Below, one piece after another: positions 9,610 to 20,109 of a stretch of 64,000 nucleotides of DNA. A program made the translations under genes and the position numbers. The notes under the pieces were generated by a model that searched no databases, was not told where the DNA came from, and saw only the letters and a program-made list of their open reading frames with translations. The first letter of the stretch is position 1, and each line of letters starts with the position of its first letter. Origin of the DNA: Prorocentrum cordatum (taxonomy: Eukaryota > Sar > Dinophyceae > Prorocentrales > Prorocentraceae); contig CAUYUJ010015764.1 in assembly GCA_963575745.1 (NCBI GenBank), forward strand, positions 145,001-209,000, written 5' to 3'.

Positions 9610-11766
9610 CCGCTAAACCACCCGAGCCGGCCGCGGCTGAGGGGGTCTGACGGGCCCCTTTCTGAGGCTATCCATCGGACGCTGAGCTTGGACCCCGTTG
9701 CCAGTGACAGCGAGTACAACTGATTGAGACAAGACCTCAAGCACCTCGATCGGGCTCTTCCCTTTGCACAAGAAAGGGCCAACAGCAGCTTGTCAACTAA
9801 CGCAACCATTCGTCCCCCATGGCTGGAGAGATTACGAAGCAGATGCCTGTGCGACGCGACGAGCGCCTCGCCCTGCAGATACAGGATGTTGGCCCCAAGA
9901 GACACCGACTGGGCACAGGCGCTCTTCCACGCAGATTCCCTCGTTAATGTGCGGGCACCTCGTCGAGTACCCAGGGGCCCACCGCTGGCTGCGGTGTTGA
10001 GCTCTGTAGGGGCCCGCGAAAACATACCGAGATCCCCCTAGCCTCCTGAAAATGCCATGGCGGGGCCCATGTACTGAGAAGCGCAAACGCTCAAGACGTC
10101 CTCATCCGAGACGTGCACATCCTTGCCCAAGATGTCCTCGTCAGCAACCTCCCCGAAGTCCCCCAAGACGCCATTCGGGCCCATGGTGGGCGGCGGAGGC
10201 CAAGACGCGAGAGCTGCCGCAGATTGATCATACAAGGGTCGCTCAAAATGAGACACGTCAGCAAGATAGACCCCCCCCCCCCCCCCCCCCGCATGGCGCG
10301 AAGGGTGATCCGACGAAAAACTCTGGGCACACCTCGGAGAAGAAACGAAGCTCTGAACAGCATAGTCCGACGATCGAGTCGGAGGGAGGAGAGCCGCTTT
10401 GTTCGGGTCTCCCCGCTCGGCACCCAGACCTCCTGCCTGAAGCGAGCGCAGCCGAGCCTGATGGCCGCCCTCGACGTGGTAGCGCCACCTCCCAGAGCTG
10501 CGTCCGAGCGCCGCGCAGGCGGCCGCGGGGGCCCGCCTCCGCATGACTCCGAGGCCGAACGGGGAGGCGTCGCTGGCCGCCAGGACGCTGCGCCACTCCG
10601 CCGACACGTCACACGTCAGGACGGGCAGCAGGTCCCCGATCACGGTGAGATCCTGAGATACTGCTGGCCAGATCTTGCCGTGCCTCTCCCCATATGCTGC
10701 CACAAAGCCGTAGGCGCTGCGGAGGACGGTCAGCACCTCACGACGGATCATAGACGACCAGGTGATATGCCCAGGAACAGCACAAAGCACGTGGCCGCTG
10801 CACCACCCACAAAACAGAAGACCCGAGATAGCGAAATACAGCCTGCATATGTTGCGAGGCACGATGCGCAAAAAAAACCTCCCCTGCCTCAGGCTGAGGC
10901 CCAGAAAGTCGGCGTCGAGTGAGGCGGGTTCGATCTCATGGACAGGTAGCCCTCGTCGCCTGAACATGGCCACCACGCGGCGCGCGGTGTCATCGACCAT
11001 GGACTTGCCCCCGCCGAACACGAGGATGTTGTCGACGTAAGCGCCGACGCCCACTGAACCACGCGTGGTGACGTCCACGCCGGGCTGGCCGTCCTGCGCC
11101 GCCATAGCCGCGCCGCGGCCGTCCTCGGCCAGCACGGCGCGGGCTGCTGACTGGCATGGATGCAGCGCCAACGAGAAGCCCATCGGCAGCACCACGACCC
11201 TGGGCGACACGCTGATGGAGGGGTCGAAGTCGAGGTCAAAGAGCCCCAGCACCTGGAGCACGCCCGCTCTGATGGACGGCAGCGCGAACATCTCCTCCAT
11301 CCCCTCGCGCAGCTTCACGTGGTAGAAGGCGCACTCTAAATCGAATGTGGACACGTACACGCCGCCCGACGGCGCCTCGATTGAGCCGAAGGATGCCGCT
11401 GAAGGCAGTCTCGTACGAGGGGGGGCCAAAAAACTTGCAGTTGGCGGCCCTCGTATCGAAGATGATGCGGAGGGCACCCATCTTCTTTGGGACAAAGAAG
11501 AGGCCGACGGTGCGCGGCTGGCCCTTGTCAACAGCGAAGGCCACCATCTGCCTCTGGAACATCTGTATCAAAACTGGCCGCACGTGCTCACATCGCGAGT
11601 CAAAGCAAGATCGCAGCACGGCCCCTTGGGACAAGCTGATTATGCCAGGGACTCTGCAGCACACCGAGCTCGAAACATATGACTCCGCCAGTCCCCCAGC
11701 CAGGCCATGTCCGCGGGCTGCACCAAGTCCATGATGTTGACGGGCGCAGAGCCAACAAACGGCCAC
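9610..11766 (-). pseudogene. Reverse transcriptase-RNase H of the DIRS-like element, frameshifted
   Basis: The RT N-terminus (PRTVGLFFVPKKMGALRIIF, RAANCKFFGPPSY) is in one frame, with a shift near 11380. The palm follows: VYVSTFDLECAFYHVKL, VVLPMGFSLALHPCQSA, and the active-site box GAYVDNILVFGG, where YVDN replaces the usual YxDD as in many DIRS-like RTs. RNase H-like sequence follows (VLAASDASPFGLGVMRR), then NILYLQGEALVASHRH and SVRWIASERGPSDPLSRGRL in another frame. The gene is interrupted but the domain order is intact. Confidence 0.75.
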
Positions 11767-12217
11767 GCGACCTTGTCACTGACGAAGGGGCTGACGTAGC
11801 GGCGCCAGACCCATACAGGCTGGCGCATGAGAGGAGCTCCAGGAGGGCTCCGTCTTCACCAGCGCTGCCGGGACAGAACTCCGCGGGCGGGGCCCCCAGC
11901 TCGTCGACGCTGTCGGATGCATGCATGATGGCCTGGCGCCGCACCTCGTGAGCTGCCACGGAGGGCGAGGACCGAGAGCCATAGAGTGAATTAAATACGC
12001 TCACGGCGGCACGGACTCTCTCATCGCGGCGTCTGCGGAGCCCAGCTCGGCGAGCAGAGCGGCGGCCAGCAGCTCCACCCAAGCGACCGATGTCCGCTGC
12101 TGGAGTCGGCAGTGGGAACACATCGCGAGCTCGCAGTGTCCATTGCTGCCCAGGGCCTGCGGCCGCGGCCGCATCACGGTCCCAGGGGGAGGCCGGCCTG
12201 TCTGCCCCCCCCGGCAC
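11600..12217 (-). pseudogene. C-terminal part of the gag-like polyprotein, out of frame
   Basis: This continues the gag-like protein after a frameshift near 12220. It has RDVFPLPTPAADIG, AVSVFNSLYGSRSSPS and LGAPPAEFCPG, similar in order to a linker I recall before the RT in related dinoflagellate elements. No enzymatic motif is visible. Confidence 0.45.
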
Positions 12218-12220
12218 ATC

Positions 12221-13621
12221 TCAGGCATGGCCGTCGGGGGCTGCACGGCCGCCCCACCCGCCATCACGGCCGCGACCGCGACCGCGCCCACGTCCTCCGT
12301 CGCGTCCACCTAGGCTGCGGCCATCACTGCTGCTGCTGCCGGCGGCAAGGAGTCGCTCCTCCCTCGCCTTGCGCCGCTCCTTGGCGACGCTTGCTTCGCG
12401 CGCCTTCTCCGCCGCGTGCCAGTCGCGCAGGGCTGGCGCCACGCACACGTTGCCACCAGCATCCAGAGCGCCCGACATCAGTGCAGCGTCCGAGCCGAAC
12501 TCCGACGACGCCACGAACCTGTCCCGGTAGAGCTCCTGCTGCGTTTGAAGGGTGCGGCCGACCAGCTCCACGGCCGCAAGACTGGTGACGTGGAGCTGGT
12601 CGTAGACGACCCCGAGCTCCAGCAGGCGGCAGCACAGGAACGCCTCTGAGACCCACCTCGCGTGCCGGCCCAGGGGGGGCCCTCCATTTCGGCAGATGAA
12701 GCTGAGCACCCACAAGAGCGTCCGAGGGCCCTTGAAGGGCCAGTCCCCCCATGGCAACTTATGGAGTCGGACCACCGCAGCGCGGAAGTCGACATACCTA
12801 ATGCCCTGCGTGTCCAGCGTGACCGTCTGGATCCTGGCGTCTCCACCTGGCGCGCCAGCGATGGCTGCGAGCCCTGCCGCGAGGCCGCCAGGGGCTGCGC
12901 CACCAGCGGCGACCATGGCTGGGCCAGGCGCGGCGGCCGGGGCCGGGACCGCGACAGCCGCGCCGCCCACCGCGCCCGCGGCCGCACCCATGGCACCGTG
13001 AGCCGCGCCTCCCGCGGGGAAAGGGGCAGCGGCGTGGGCCGGGGGCGGCGCGGCGGCGGCGGGCACCAGGGCGCCGCCCTCAGCGGCGCCGCCGCCAGGC
13101 CCGCCACCCAGCGCCGCTGCAAGCCCCGCTAGCCCGCGCACTGCGCCTGCGGTGGGGGCAGCCGGCGCCGGGCCCGGGGCGGCAGCAGCGGCGGCCCCTG
13201 CTGGCGGCCCCACTGGCACGATCACGCGCCCAGCTGTGTTGAGCGCGATCGGCGGCCCAGGCGGCAATCCCAGAGCCGTCCTCGTGGACGCCGACGCTGC
13301 GGCCACCTCCCCCGGTAGCGGGAGCCCGCGGAAGTGGTAGACCTCGTCCGTTCCCGTCTGTGGCGACATTCCGCCCACAGCTCCGCCGTCAGGGATCGCG
13401 TAGTCCCTGACATCCGCGCTGTTCGGGACGATCGCCTCCACATAGGCGTGCCCGTCGGGCGTCAGGATGCTGGTGCCGAAGGGCGCCGTCGGCTGCAGCA
13501 CCACGATCAAGCGCTCATGCCAGATCCGCGCACCGCCAACGCGGTAGAGCACCAGCACGAAGTCTCCCTCGACGAGCCCAACCTGCGCGAGAGGATGGCC
13601 TGCTGCCGCTGCGGCCGCCAT
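12221..13621 (-). CDS. Gag-like ORF of the DIRS-like element
   Basis: About 466 aa from the ATG at 13621-13619. The N-terminal part has LVEGDFVLVLYRV and FHFRGLPLPG-like sequence, followed by an Ala/Pro/Gly linker. A conserved block near the C-terminus includes DTQGIRYVDFRAAVVRL, PWGDWPFKGPRTLLWVL and VCVAPALRDWHAAEKARE, then a basic Arg/Gly tail. These blocks resemble the first protein of dinoflagellate DIRS-like retroelements. The ORF overlaps the preceding small ORF by one base (TGATG). Confidence 0.65.
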   Translation of the reverse strand: MAAAAAAGHPLAQVGLVEGDFVLVLYRVGGARIWHERLIVVLQPTAPFGTSILTPDGHAYVEAIVPNSADVRDYAIPDGGAVGGMSPQTGTDEVYHFRGLPLPGEVAAASASTRTALGLPPGPPIALNTAGRVIVPVGPPAGAAAAAAPGPAPAAPTAGAVRGLAGLAAALGGGPGGGAAEGGALVPAAAAPPPAHAAAPFPAGGAAHGAMGAAAGAVGGAAVAVPAPAAAPGPAMVAAGGAAPGGLAAGLAAIAGAPGGDARIQTVTLDTQGIRYVDFRAAVVRLHKLPWGDWPFKGPRTLLWVLSFICRNGGPPLGRHARWVSEAFLCCRLLELGVVYDQLHVTSLAAVELVGRTLQTQQELYRDRFVASSEFGSDAALMSGALDAGGNVCVAPALRDWHAAEKAREASVAKERRKAREERLLAAGSSSSDGRSLGGRDGGRGRGRGRGRDGGWGGRAAPDGHA

Positions 13622-14007
13622 CACCGACCAGTAGACCGCTCACGGATCAGCGCCGCCTGCGCCCGTGCCTCCTCCTCCAGACCGAGCTTGAGGCTCCCTG
13701 GAAAGGTGCGCGGCGCGCCACCTGCTAGACGTGCGATGCCCCAGCCGCAGGCGAGCCCGCCTAGCAGCGCCAGTACGACGGCTGACAGAGGCCACCCCGA
13801 CTGCTGTGGTGGGCAAACCAGCTGAGGCGTCTCCTGGCCCGAACCGCAGACGAGCGTAGGCGCACAGGAACACGGCGGGCACTCCACACGGGCAGCCCAG
13901 AGCAGCGCGGCCTGGGTGGCGCCCTGGGCGGCCTCGCGGGCCAGCCAGGCGCCAAGGGACATCCGGTGCCTGCCCGCTTGCACTTGACCCCGAGGCCAGC
14001 GGCGCAT
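13621..14007 (-). CDS. Small membrane-segment ORF at the 5' end of the DIRS-like element
   Basis: 128 aa. It has a Cys/Pro-rich middle (ECPPCSCAPTLVCGSG, LVCPPQQ) followed by one clear hydrophobic segment (LSAVVLALLGGLACGWGI) and a charged tail. It starts inside repeat A1 and ends in TGATG shared with the gag start, suggesting coupled translation. Function unknown; a similar leader ORF accompanies related dinoflagellate elements (from memory). Confidence 0.5.
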   Translation of the reverse strand: MRRWPRGQVQAGRHRMSLGAWLAREAAQGATQAALLWAARVECPPCSCAPTLVCGSGQETPQLVCPPQQSGWPLSAVVLALLGGLACGWGIARLAGGAPRTFPGSLKLGLEEEARAQAALIRERSTGR

Positions 14008-14067
14008 GGCCTGACAAGTGCGGCACTCTCTGCTACAGGGCTCTGCTTCACGTTACAAAACTGGACA
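13980..14067 (-). repeat. Split direct repeat A1 (5' terminus of the element)
   Basis: 88 bp, direct repeat of A2 at 7397-7484 with two substitutions. Outside it the sequence turns at once into a TA microsatellite. Confidence 0.9.
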
Positions 14068-14200
14068 TACATATATATATACACACACATACATATATAT
14101 AAATATATGTATATATAAATATATGTGTATATATATATACATATATATATATATATACATATATATATTGAGCATATTCCATGGATCCCCCCAGATGGCG

Positions 14201-14256
<56 letters not shown>

Positions 14257-14319
14257 CACAAGTTTGCGTCGGCGGCTGGGAAAACGTAACTGCTCCAGCG
14301 ATCGGAAATCGCACACACA

Positions 14320-14400
<81 letters not shown>

Positions 14401-14404
14401 GCAC
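14068..14404. repeat. (TA)n and (CA)n microsatellites
   Basis: TA/TATG run to about 14168, then CA runs at 14200-14260 and 14312-14404 with CG dinucleotides at the end. No gene. Confidence 0.95.
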
Positions 14405-15120
14405 ACCACACCAAATCCCAGGACATTGTTCCGACGCCCCACCCCGCCCTTGGTCACCTTTCGGACGGTTCCCGGACCTCCGTGGCTAGTCATCTTAACG
14501 CAGTGGGTGGCTCCAAAGGCCTGCAACGACTCCCAAGGTGGACACAGGCGCCCAAGGACGGCTCCCAAATGGCCCCAAGATGGCCACAACACGACCTAGT
14601 ATTTTCCCCCGCGAACCATCACCGCCAAACGAAGTTAATAAATGCTCTTAAAGGGCACCAGGAGACCCCCAAGAGGGCCGCGAGAAGCAAAAATCAGGGG
14701 TTCCCCTAGAGATTTGGACGGTTCCGGCGTTCTCGCATTTCGGGCTTCCAATAGCCCAAGACGCCCCCAGGGGCTTTCAAGATCGCCCCAAGACGGCCCC
14801 AGGGGCCTCCAAGCGCTCCCGGACACGGCCCAACAGGGCCCCAAGCCGGTTCAGGAAAGTCCCAAGAAGGCGTCCGAAAGGGCCACAAGAAAGACGAGGA
14901 GGCTTCCAAGACGGCCCCAGAGGACCCCAAGACGGCCCAAGAGGGCCCCAAGACGCCCAAAAAGGGCCCCAAGATGGGCCAAGAGGCCCCCAAGACGCCC
15001 CGGAGGCCTCCAAGAGGCCCCCAAGATGGCCCATAAAGCCTCCGAGAGACCCCCAAGAGGCTCCCAATATTCCTCGAAAGCCTTCTCAGTAAGCGCCCAA
15101 AGGCCACAAGACTGCCCAGT
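14405..15120. repeat. GGCCCCAAGA-type short tandem repeats
   Basis: From about 14560 to 15080 the sequence is a degenerate 12-15-bp repeat of the form CCCCAAGACGGCC / CCCCAAGAGGCC. The flanks hold nothing recognisable. Open frames here are products of the repeat. Confidence 0.85.
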
Positions 15121-15650
15121 GACGGATACAGCTTTTACGTGAACAAAAACTCAGAGCACCAAGTGTCCCAAGAGCGCCGAGTGTCCCAAGAGCGGGCGGG
15201 TTGGCCATAACGCGCGTTATGGCCCCCGCCCGTCCCAATAACGTAACGCTCCCCCCCCAGTGCGCCCCCAGCTCTGCCGCCGTGCGCTCGTGTATCACAG
15301 TCTCGCAGCAAGGTGCGCTCGCAACGCTCGCATTTCCCCACAGGCTATTGTGGCGCTCGCAGGCTATTTGCTGCAATGGCGCTCGCACGCTGCTGTGTCG
15401 CGGTGCTCGCAGGCGTGCTTCGGATGCTTTGGTGCTCGCAAGCATGCCCGGCGCTCGCAGGGTGGTGTGGCTCTCGCAGGCTACTGTGGCACTGTCGCGT
15501 CGTAACTCTCACGGGCCAGTGTGGTCCCGACAGGGTCCAGCATCCTGTTGTGCCGGCGCGTGGTGCCCGCAGGCTATTGCACAACTGCTGCGATATCGCT
15601 TCCATCGCCACTCGGTGGTCGCGGGTAAGTAGCGGTGATCTCAGGCACTT
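15121..15650. repeat. Irregular GCTCGCAGGCT repeats
   Basis: GCGCTCGCAGG and TGGTGCTCGCA variants recur about ten times between 15300 and 15580 at irregular spacing. No gene is seen. Confidence 0.6.
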
Positions 15651-16111
15651 CTGATGCTCATCGGAGAAGGATCAAGAGGAGAAGGATGTCGACGAGGACG
15701 AGCAAGGAGGAGGGAGGTAAGGAGCATACCACCTATACGACACGTGGAGGCAGCGACGCTTTCGTAGGCCTGTGCTCGCCAGATCTCCTCTTCGCCCTCG
15801 TCGCCCTCGTCGTTTGTCGTCGTCGTCGTTGTCGTCGCTCCTTGTCGCTCGCCGTCGCTGGTCGCCGTCGAAAGCTTTCGACAGCCTTCGAAGGCCCCCT
15901 CAGGCCTTCGGAGACCCTCCAGAGGGCTTCTGTCCCGAAAGGTTCCGGAGACCTTCGGAGACCTCTGAGGCCTCTGGGCGTGGCTAGTCGTCGCTCGCCG
16001 TCGTCGTCGTTGTCGTCGCTCATCCTCTCCGTCGTCGTCGTCGCCGTCGTCGTCGCCGTCGTCTTCGTCGTCGTCGTCGTCCTCCTCTTCCTCCTCCTCG
16101 TCCTCCTCGTC

Positions 16112-16146
<35 letters not shown>

Positions 16147-16560
16147 GGTCCTCGTTGCTCGTCGCTCGTCGCTCGTCGCTCGTCGCTCGCCGTCGTCGTC
16201 GCTCGTCGTCGCTCAAGGTCGCTCGTCGTCGTCGTCGAACGCCTTCGAAACCCTTCGAGGGTCTCGAGGAATCTTTACGAAGGATTTTCGGACGGTTTCT
16301 GGAGGGCTCCAGAGACCTCTGCAAAAGGCCTCCGGAAGCCTCCAGACACCTCTGGGGACCTCTGAGAGACCTGCGGGCCTCGCTCGTCGTCGTCGCCGCC
16401 GTTGTTGTCGTCGCTCGTCCTAGTCGTCGTCGTGGTCGCCCCTCCGTCGTCGTCGTCGTAGCCGTAGTCATCGTTGTCGTCCTCGTCCTCGTCCTCGTCC
16501 TCGTCGTCGTCGTCGTCGTGCGCGCGGACGCTGCAGTGGTGCCAGGACCACACGGCAGGG
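15651..16560. repeat. GTC/CTC trinucleotide tracts with CCTTCGGAGACC-like blocks
   Basis: Long runs of TCGTCG and CCTCGT are split by two blocks of degenerate ~12-bp CTTCGGAGACCT repeats (15865-15985 and 16230-16380). Long open frames on both strands are low complexity. Confidence 0.8.
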
Positions 16561-16617
16561 AGGGGCCGTTATGTTAACCCTGTGCCGGCGATGTTCACAC
16601 CATGAGGGTAATAAAAT

Positions 16618-18604
16618 TCAAAACCCCAAGGCGGAACTAAACCATTGCCCGGCAACTCGCAGAAGAACGTGCACAAGGACGCAGTGGGGGAAGACGGCGT
16701 CGTGCAACCATACTCCGAAGGTGGCCAGCGCTCGCGCCAGGCGCACGCCACTGCGGTAGAGCGCGGCGGTCGGAGCAACTCTGGTGCGTTCGACGACCCG
16801 CAGCTCGAACGCATCGACCGATCGGGATCTGCGATCGAGATAATCGAGAGTCAGATGAGAATCCCAAACGAAAGGCGCGCGAGGGGCTCGGAGCCGCGCG
16901 GCGCGAAACCCGCGGCCCGCGGGCGCGGCGGAGGCCGCCGGGGCAAGAGGGCCCCCAGCAGCGGCGCGCGCGCATAGCCCGCACGCGCACCAGAGCAGCA
17001 AGGCGGCCGCGGGGCCTCTGCTGCCCCGCAGGACCACGCCGCCCGTCGAGAGGGCTGCGCGCCGCTCGCGCGAGGCGGAACACGGCGGCAGCCTCCCCTC
17101 GTCGACCCCTGACCGAGACGCAGTCTGAGCGCGCGCCTGCGCGAAGGAGTCGCCGGCGGTATCGACGATGCCCCGCGCGATCGCCTCGATCTCCGAGGGC
17201 ACGCAGAGCGCGGCGCCCTCGACCTCTGCCCGGGGGAAACGGGCGGGCGAGCCCGCGGGGCGCGCAGCGCGATCGCGGCCGAGCAGCTTCGCCCCCATCT
17301 CGGCAGCGCCCTGCCACCGCGACATGCCCGAGAGAGAGAGAGAGGTCGGGCGAAGCGCGCTGCAGATGGCTCGGTGGCCGCCGAGCAGATCCGTAAGCGC
17401 CTCCTTGTTGCGCCACAGGCGCGGCGGGAGCAGCTCGGCCTTCTCGGAAGGGCGCGCGAACAGGTCGCGCGCGCAGGCAAGGCTGGCCGCGCGACGCCGC
17501 TGGATGACGTTGTTGCCCAGGCCGATGCCCCTGATCCCTCCGACAGTCTTCTCGTCGATCTGAGGGTGCCCAGTCAGCCCTGGGGGGCAGCGGCGCTCAT
17601 GGGCAGCAGCCACCCCGCCTCGTAGAGAGCGCACACCTCCATCGCCGAAGAGGCGTTCGCGGGTTGCGCAACACGGCGAGCAAGCAATCGAGATCGTCGA
17701 CCTCGCGCGGTTCATCCGCGCCAGCTGGCACGAAATGCCGCGGCCAGGAGACAGTGTGCTGAAACAGATCTGTCCGATCCTCTGAATACTGCACGACGGT
17801 CAGAAGCTCGCCCGCCACTTCCAGCCGCAAGCCAAGCGACTAAGCCGCGGCGGCGGGAGGGGCGGTCGGTTCTGGCGATTCGTCGCGGCCTGGAGGCGAG
17901 GGCAGCTGCGTGCTAGGCAGCGCGGGAGCAGCCGCAGAGGATGCTGCTGAAGGAGCCCTCGACGTCGGCAGGAGGGCAGCACGCCTGCGACGCTTAGACG
18001 GGGGCTCCGCGCGGCCAGCAGGCGGCCCGCCAACTGGCTGAGCGGCGACGGCACGAACCCCGCCCTGCGGCGGCGTAGCGCCCTCGCTGGCGGGGCGCGC
18101 GCCAGTCGGCCTGGCGCTCGAGAGATCTCTCGATCGACGGCGCGGGCATCCTGCGGCGCGCCCCCGACGCTCGCTGAGGGCCACGCCTCGGAGATGCCCC
18201 GCCCACGACCTGGAGCGATCCCGACTCCGGCCGGCACCCGAGGACCGAGGAGGCCGCCCGCGAGAAGTGGCATCCGCGGACGCGCCCTGCTCGGGCGCCA
18301 CAGACCGCCGGACCGCCGGACGGCCCGGACGATCCCGCGCAAGACCTCGTCCGAGATCCGACCCGCCAGGAAGTCGGGGATCTGAGGGGCCCTCGGAGTC
18401 GAAGTCCGAGTCGCAGGGGTCCGCTGAGTTTCCAGAGCGGGAGGCTTGGGGCGGAGCGGACTCGGCGCGCCCGCGCCGCGGGGGCGTCGTCGGGCGCCGC
18501 CCCGCAGAAGCTGGCGCGGCAGGCTGCGGCCCGCTGCGGGAGGACGCCGGGGGGCCCACACCCAGAGGCCCTAGGATTGCTAAAAAAGGCGGTCGAGTCA
18601 ACAT
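16618..18604 (-). other. GC-rich coding-like stretch, product not recognised
   Basis: Two minus-strand open frames (17840-18604, Pro/Arg/Ser-rich; 17715-16618, with GNNVIQRRRAASLACARDLF and GVDEGRLPPCSAS) plus a short one with VVQYSEDRTDLFQHTVSW. The composition looks more protein-like than the neighbours, but no domain is recognised and frames change. It may be a retroelement gag or an unknown gene remnant. Confidence 0.25.
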
Positions 18605-19400
18605 CTGCGCACCACGTCTTAAAATAAGAATTGCCTGCTTAACATAGGACTTGGGTCTTATAATAGAGTTTGAGTCTTATCATAGGACTTCGCTGCTTAT
18701 TTTAGGACATGTGCATGCATCTGCGCATCCTGCGATGTGGCAATGTCGCAGGAACGCGTTGCGTCCTGCATTCAAGGACGCAGTGCTTGCGCAGCGATTG
18801 CACCGCGCGCGCGGCGCTGCGTTTCCGTTGAATTCACTTTGCATCGCGCGCGCGTTGCTCGCGGCTAGAGAAAGAACATGCATCAACACATGTGTATTTA
18901 CATTATACATATATATATACAAGGGGAAAGAGAAAAATAGAGAACGAGACAGAGAGAGAGAGACAGAGAGCGAGAGAGAGAGAGAGAGAGAAAAACAAAA
19001 AAAAAAAACATAGGTGGAAAGAGAGAGAGAGAGAGAAAGAAAACGAAAGAAAGAAAGAAAGAGAGTGAGAGAGAGAGATAGCAAAAAACAAAAAAACAAA
19101 AAAAAAAAAAAAAAAAAAAAAAAAAACGGGAGGACATCTCGAGCGGGAGCGCTGGTTTTGTTAGGACGGCAGCTTTCGGCGGCGAGCAAAAACACCAGCC
19201 CTGAGTAAAAAAGGAGGAAATATCGAGCGGGAGCGTTGTTGCTGTTGGGGGGCCGGTTTTGGCGGTCCCCCAAACCGCTCGAGCGTGAGCCTCATTTTCA
19301 ATGAAAGTGTAGCCAGCGCCTCGGCGAGAGCGCCAGGGCGCCTTTAAGTGGTCCAACAGTAATAACTGTTTAGTAGCTAACAATCAACAATAATGTTAAG
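18605..19400. repeat. AT-rich spacer, (GA)n tract and poly(A) tract
   Basis: 18640-18705 has three variants of CTTATNATAGGACTT. A GA/GAAA microsatellite spans about 18920-19080 and a poly(A) tract 19099-19126. At 19135 and 19230 there are ATCTCGAGCGGGAGCGCTGG-like copies of the dispersed motif described in the findings. Confidence 0.8.
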
Positions 19401-20109
19401 ACTGTTCGTTCTTATCTGCTCGAGTGTCCGTTAACGCGTATTTCCAAAACCCTCGATACCCGCCCCCTTCGTCTTCGATCGTACCATTTTTGGAGGGTGT
19501 GCGTTTCTTCCCTGCAAGCCGGGCCCCAGCAAGCGGCGGGGCGGCCGCGGACCGTCGGCCTGGCCAGCGGCAGCGCTGATCGGCGGCAACCCGACCCCAA
19601 GAGGGACGACAGGGGACCGACCACGACGACGACAACGACGACGACGACGTCGACGACGACGACGGCGACGAGAACGACGACGGCGACGAGCGAAAGCGAG
19701 AGCGAGAGAGAAAACGACAGCAGGGCCACGAAATGAACGAAGTAGGCCACGAAGGGCGACAGCGGGGACACGAAGGGAATGCGTATGGTGCCACGAAAAG
19801 CGCGAACGAGCGGGGGCTACGAAGGGCAGATAATGCGGGGCCACAGGAGGCAACGACAGGGCCATTGAGGGCAGCAACGGGGCCACGAAGGACAGCGAGG
19901 GGGCCACAAAGGGCGACAGCGGGGCCACGAAGGGCATGCACATGGGGCCACGACGGGCGCGAACGAGCGGGGGCCACGAAGAGAATACGTATATTGGGCC
20001 GCGGAGGGCAAGGACGGGGCCACTGAGGGCAGCAACGGGGCCACGAAGGACAGCGAGGGGGCCAGAAGGGCGACAGCTGGGCCACGAAGGGCATTCATAT
20101 ATGGGACCA
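19401..20109. repeat. Left arm of ~21-bp GGGGCCACGAAGG minisatellite
   Basis: After a GAC-rich tract (19618-19700), about 17 units of the type GGGGCCACGAAGGGCAG run from ~19728 to 20109. The array ends at the LINE insertion point and resumes at 23095. Confidence 0.85.

Larger units (their letters stand above)
7069..14067 (-). mobile_element. DIRS-order (PAT/Ngaro-like) retrotransposon with split direct repeats, decayed
   Basis: In element sense the order is A1 (14067-13980), short membrane ORF, gag-like ORF, reverse transcriptase/RNase H, tyrosine recombinase, methyltransferase-like domain, B1 (7676-7485), A2 (7484-7397), a 134-bp TA-rich spacer, B2 (7262-7069). A1/A2 and B1/B2 are direct repeats. 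The A1...B1A2B2 layout is the split-direct-repeat architecture known for PAT and Ngaro elements. No integrase or protease was seen. Several frameshifts and an internal deletion in the recombinase make it non-autonomous. Both outer flanks are TA-rich. It lies in the same orientation as the DUF1800-DUF1501 gene, probably in its upstream intron (inference). Confidence 0.8.
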
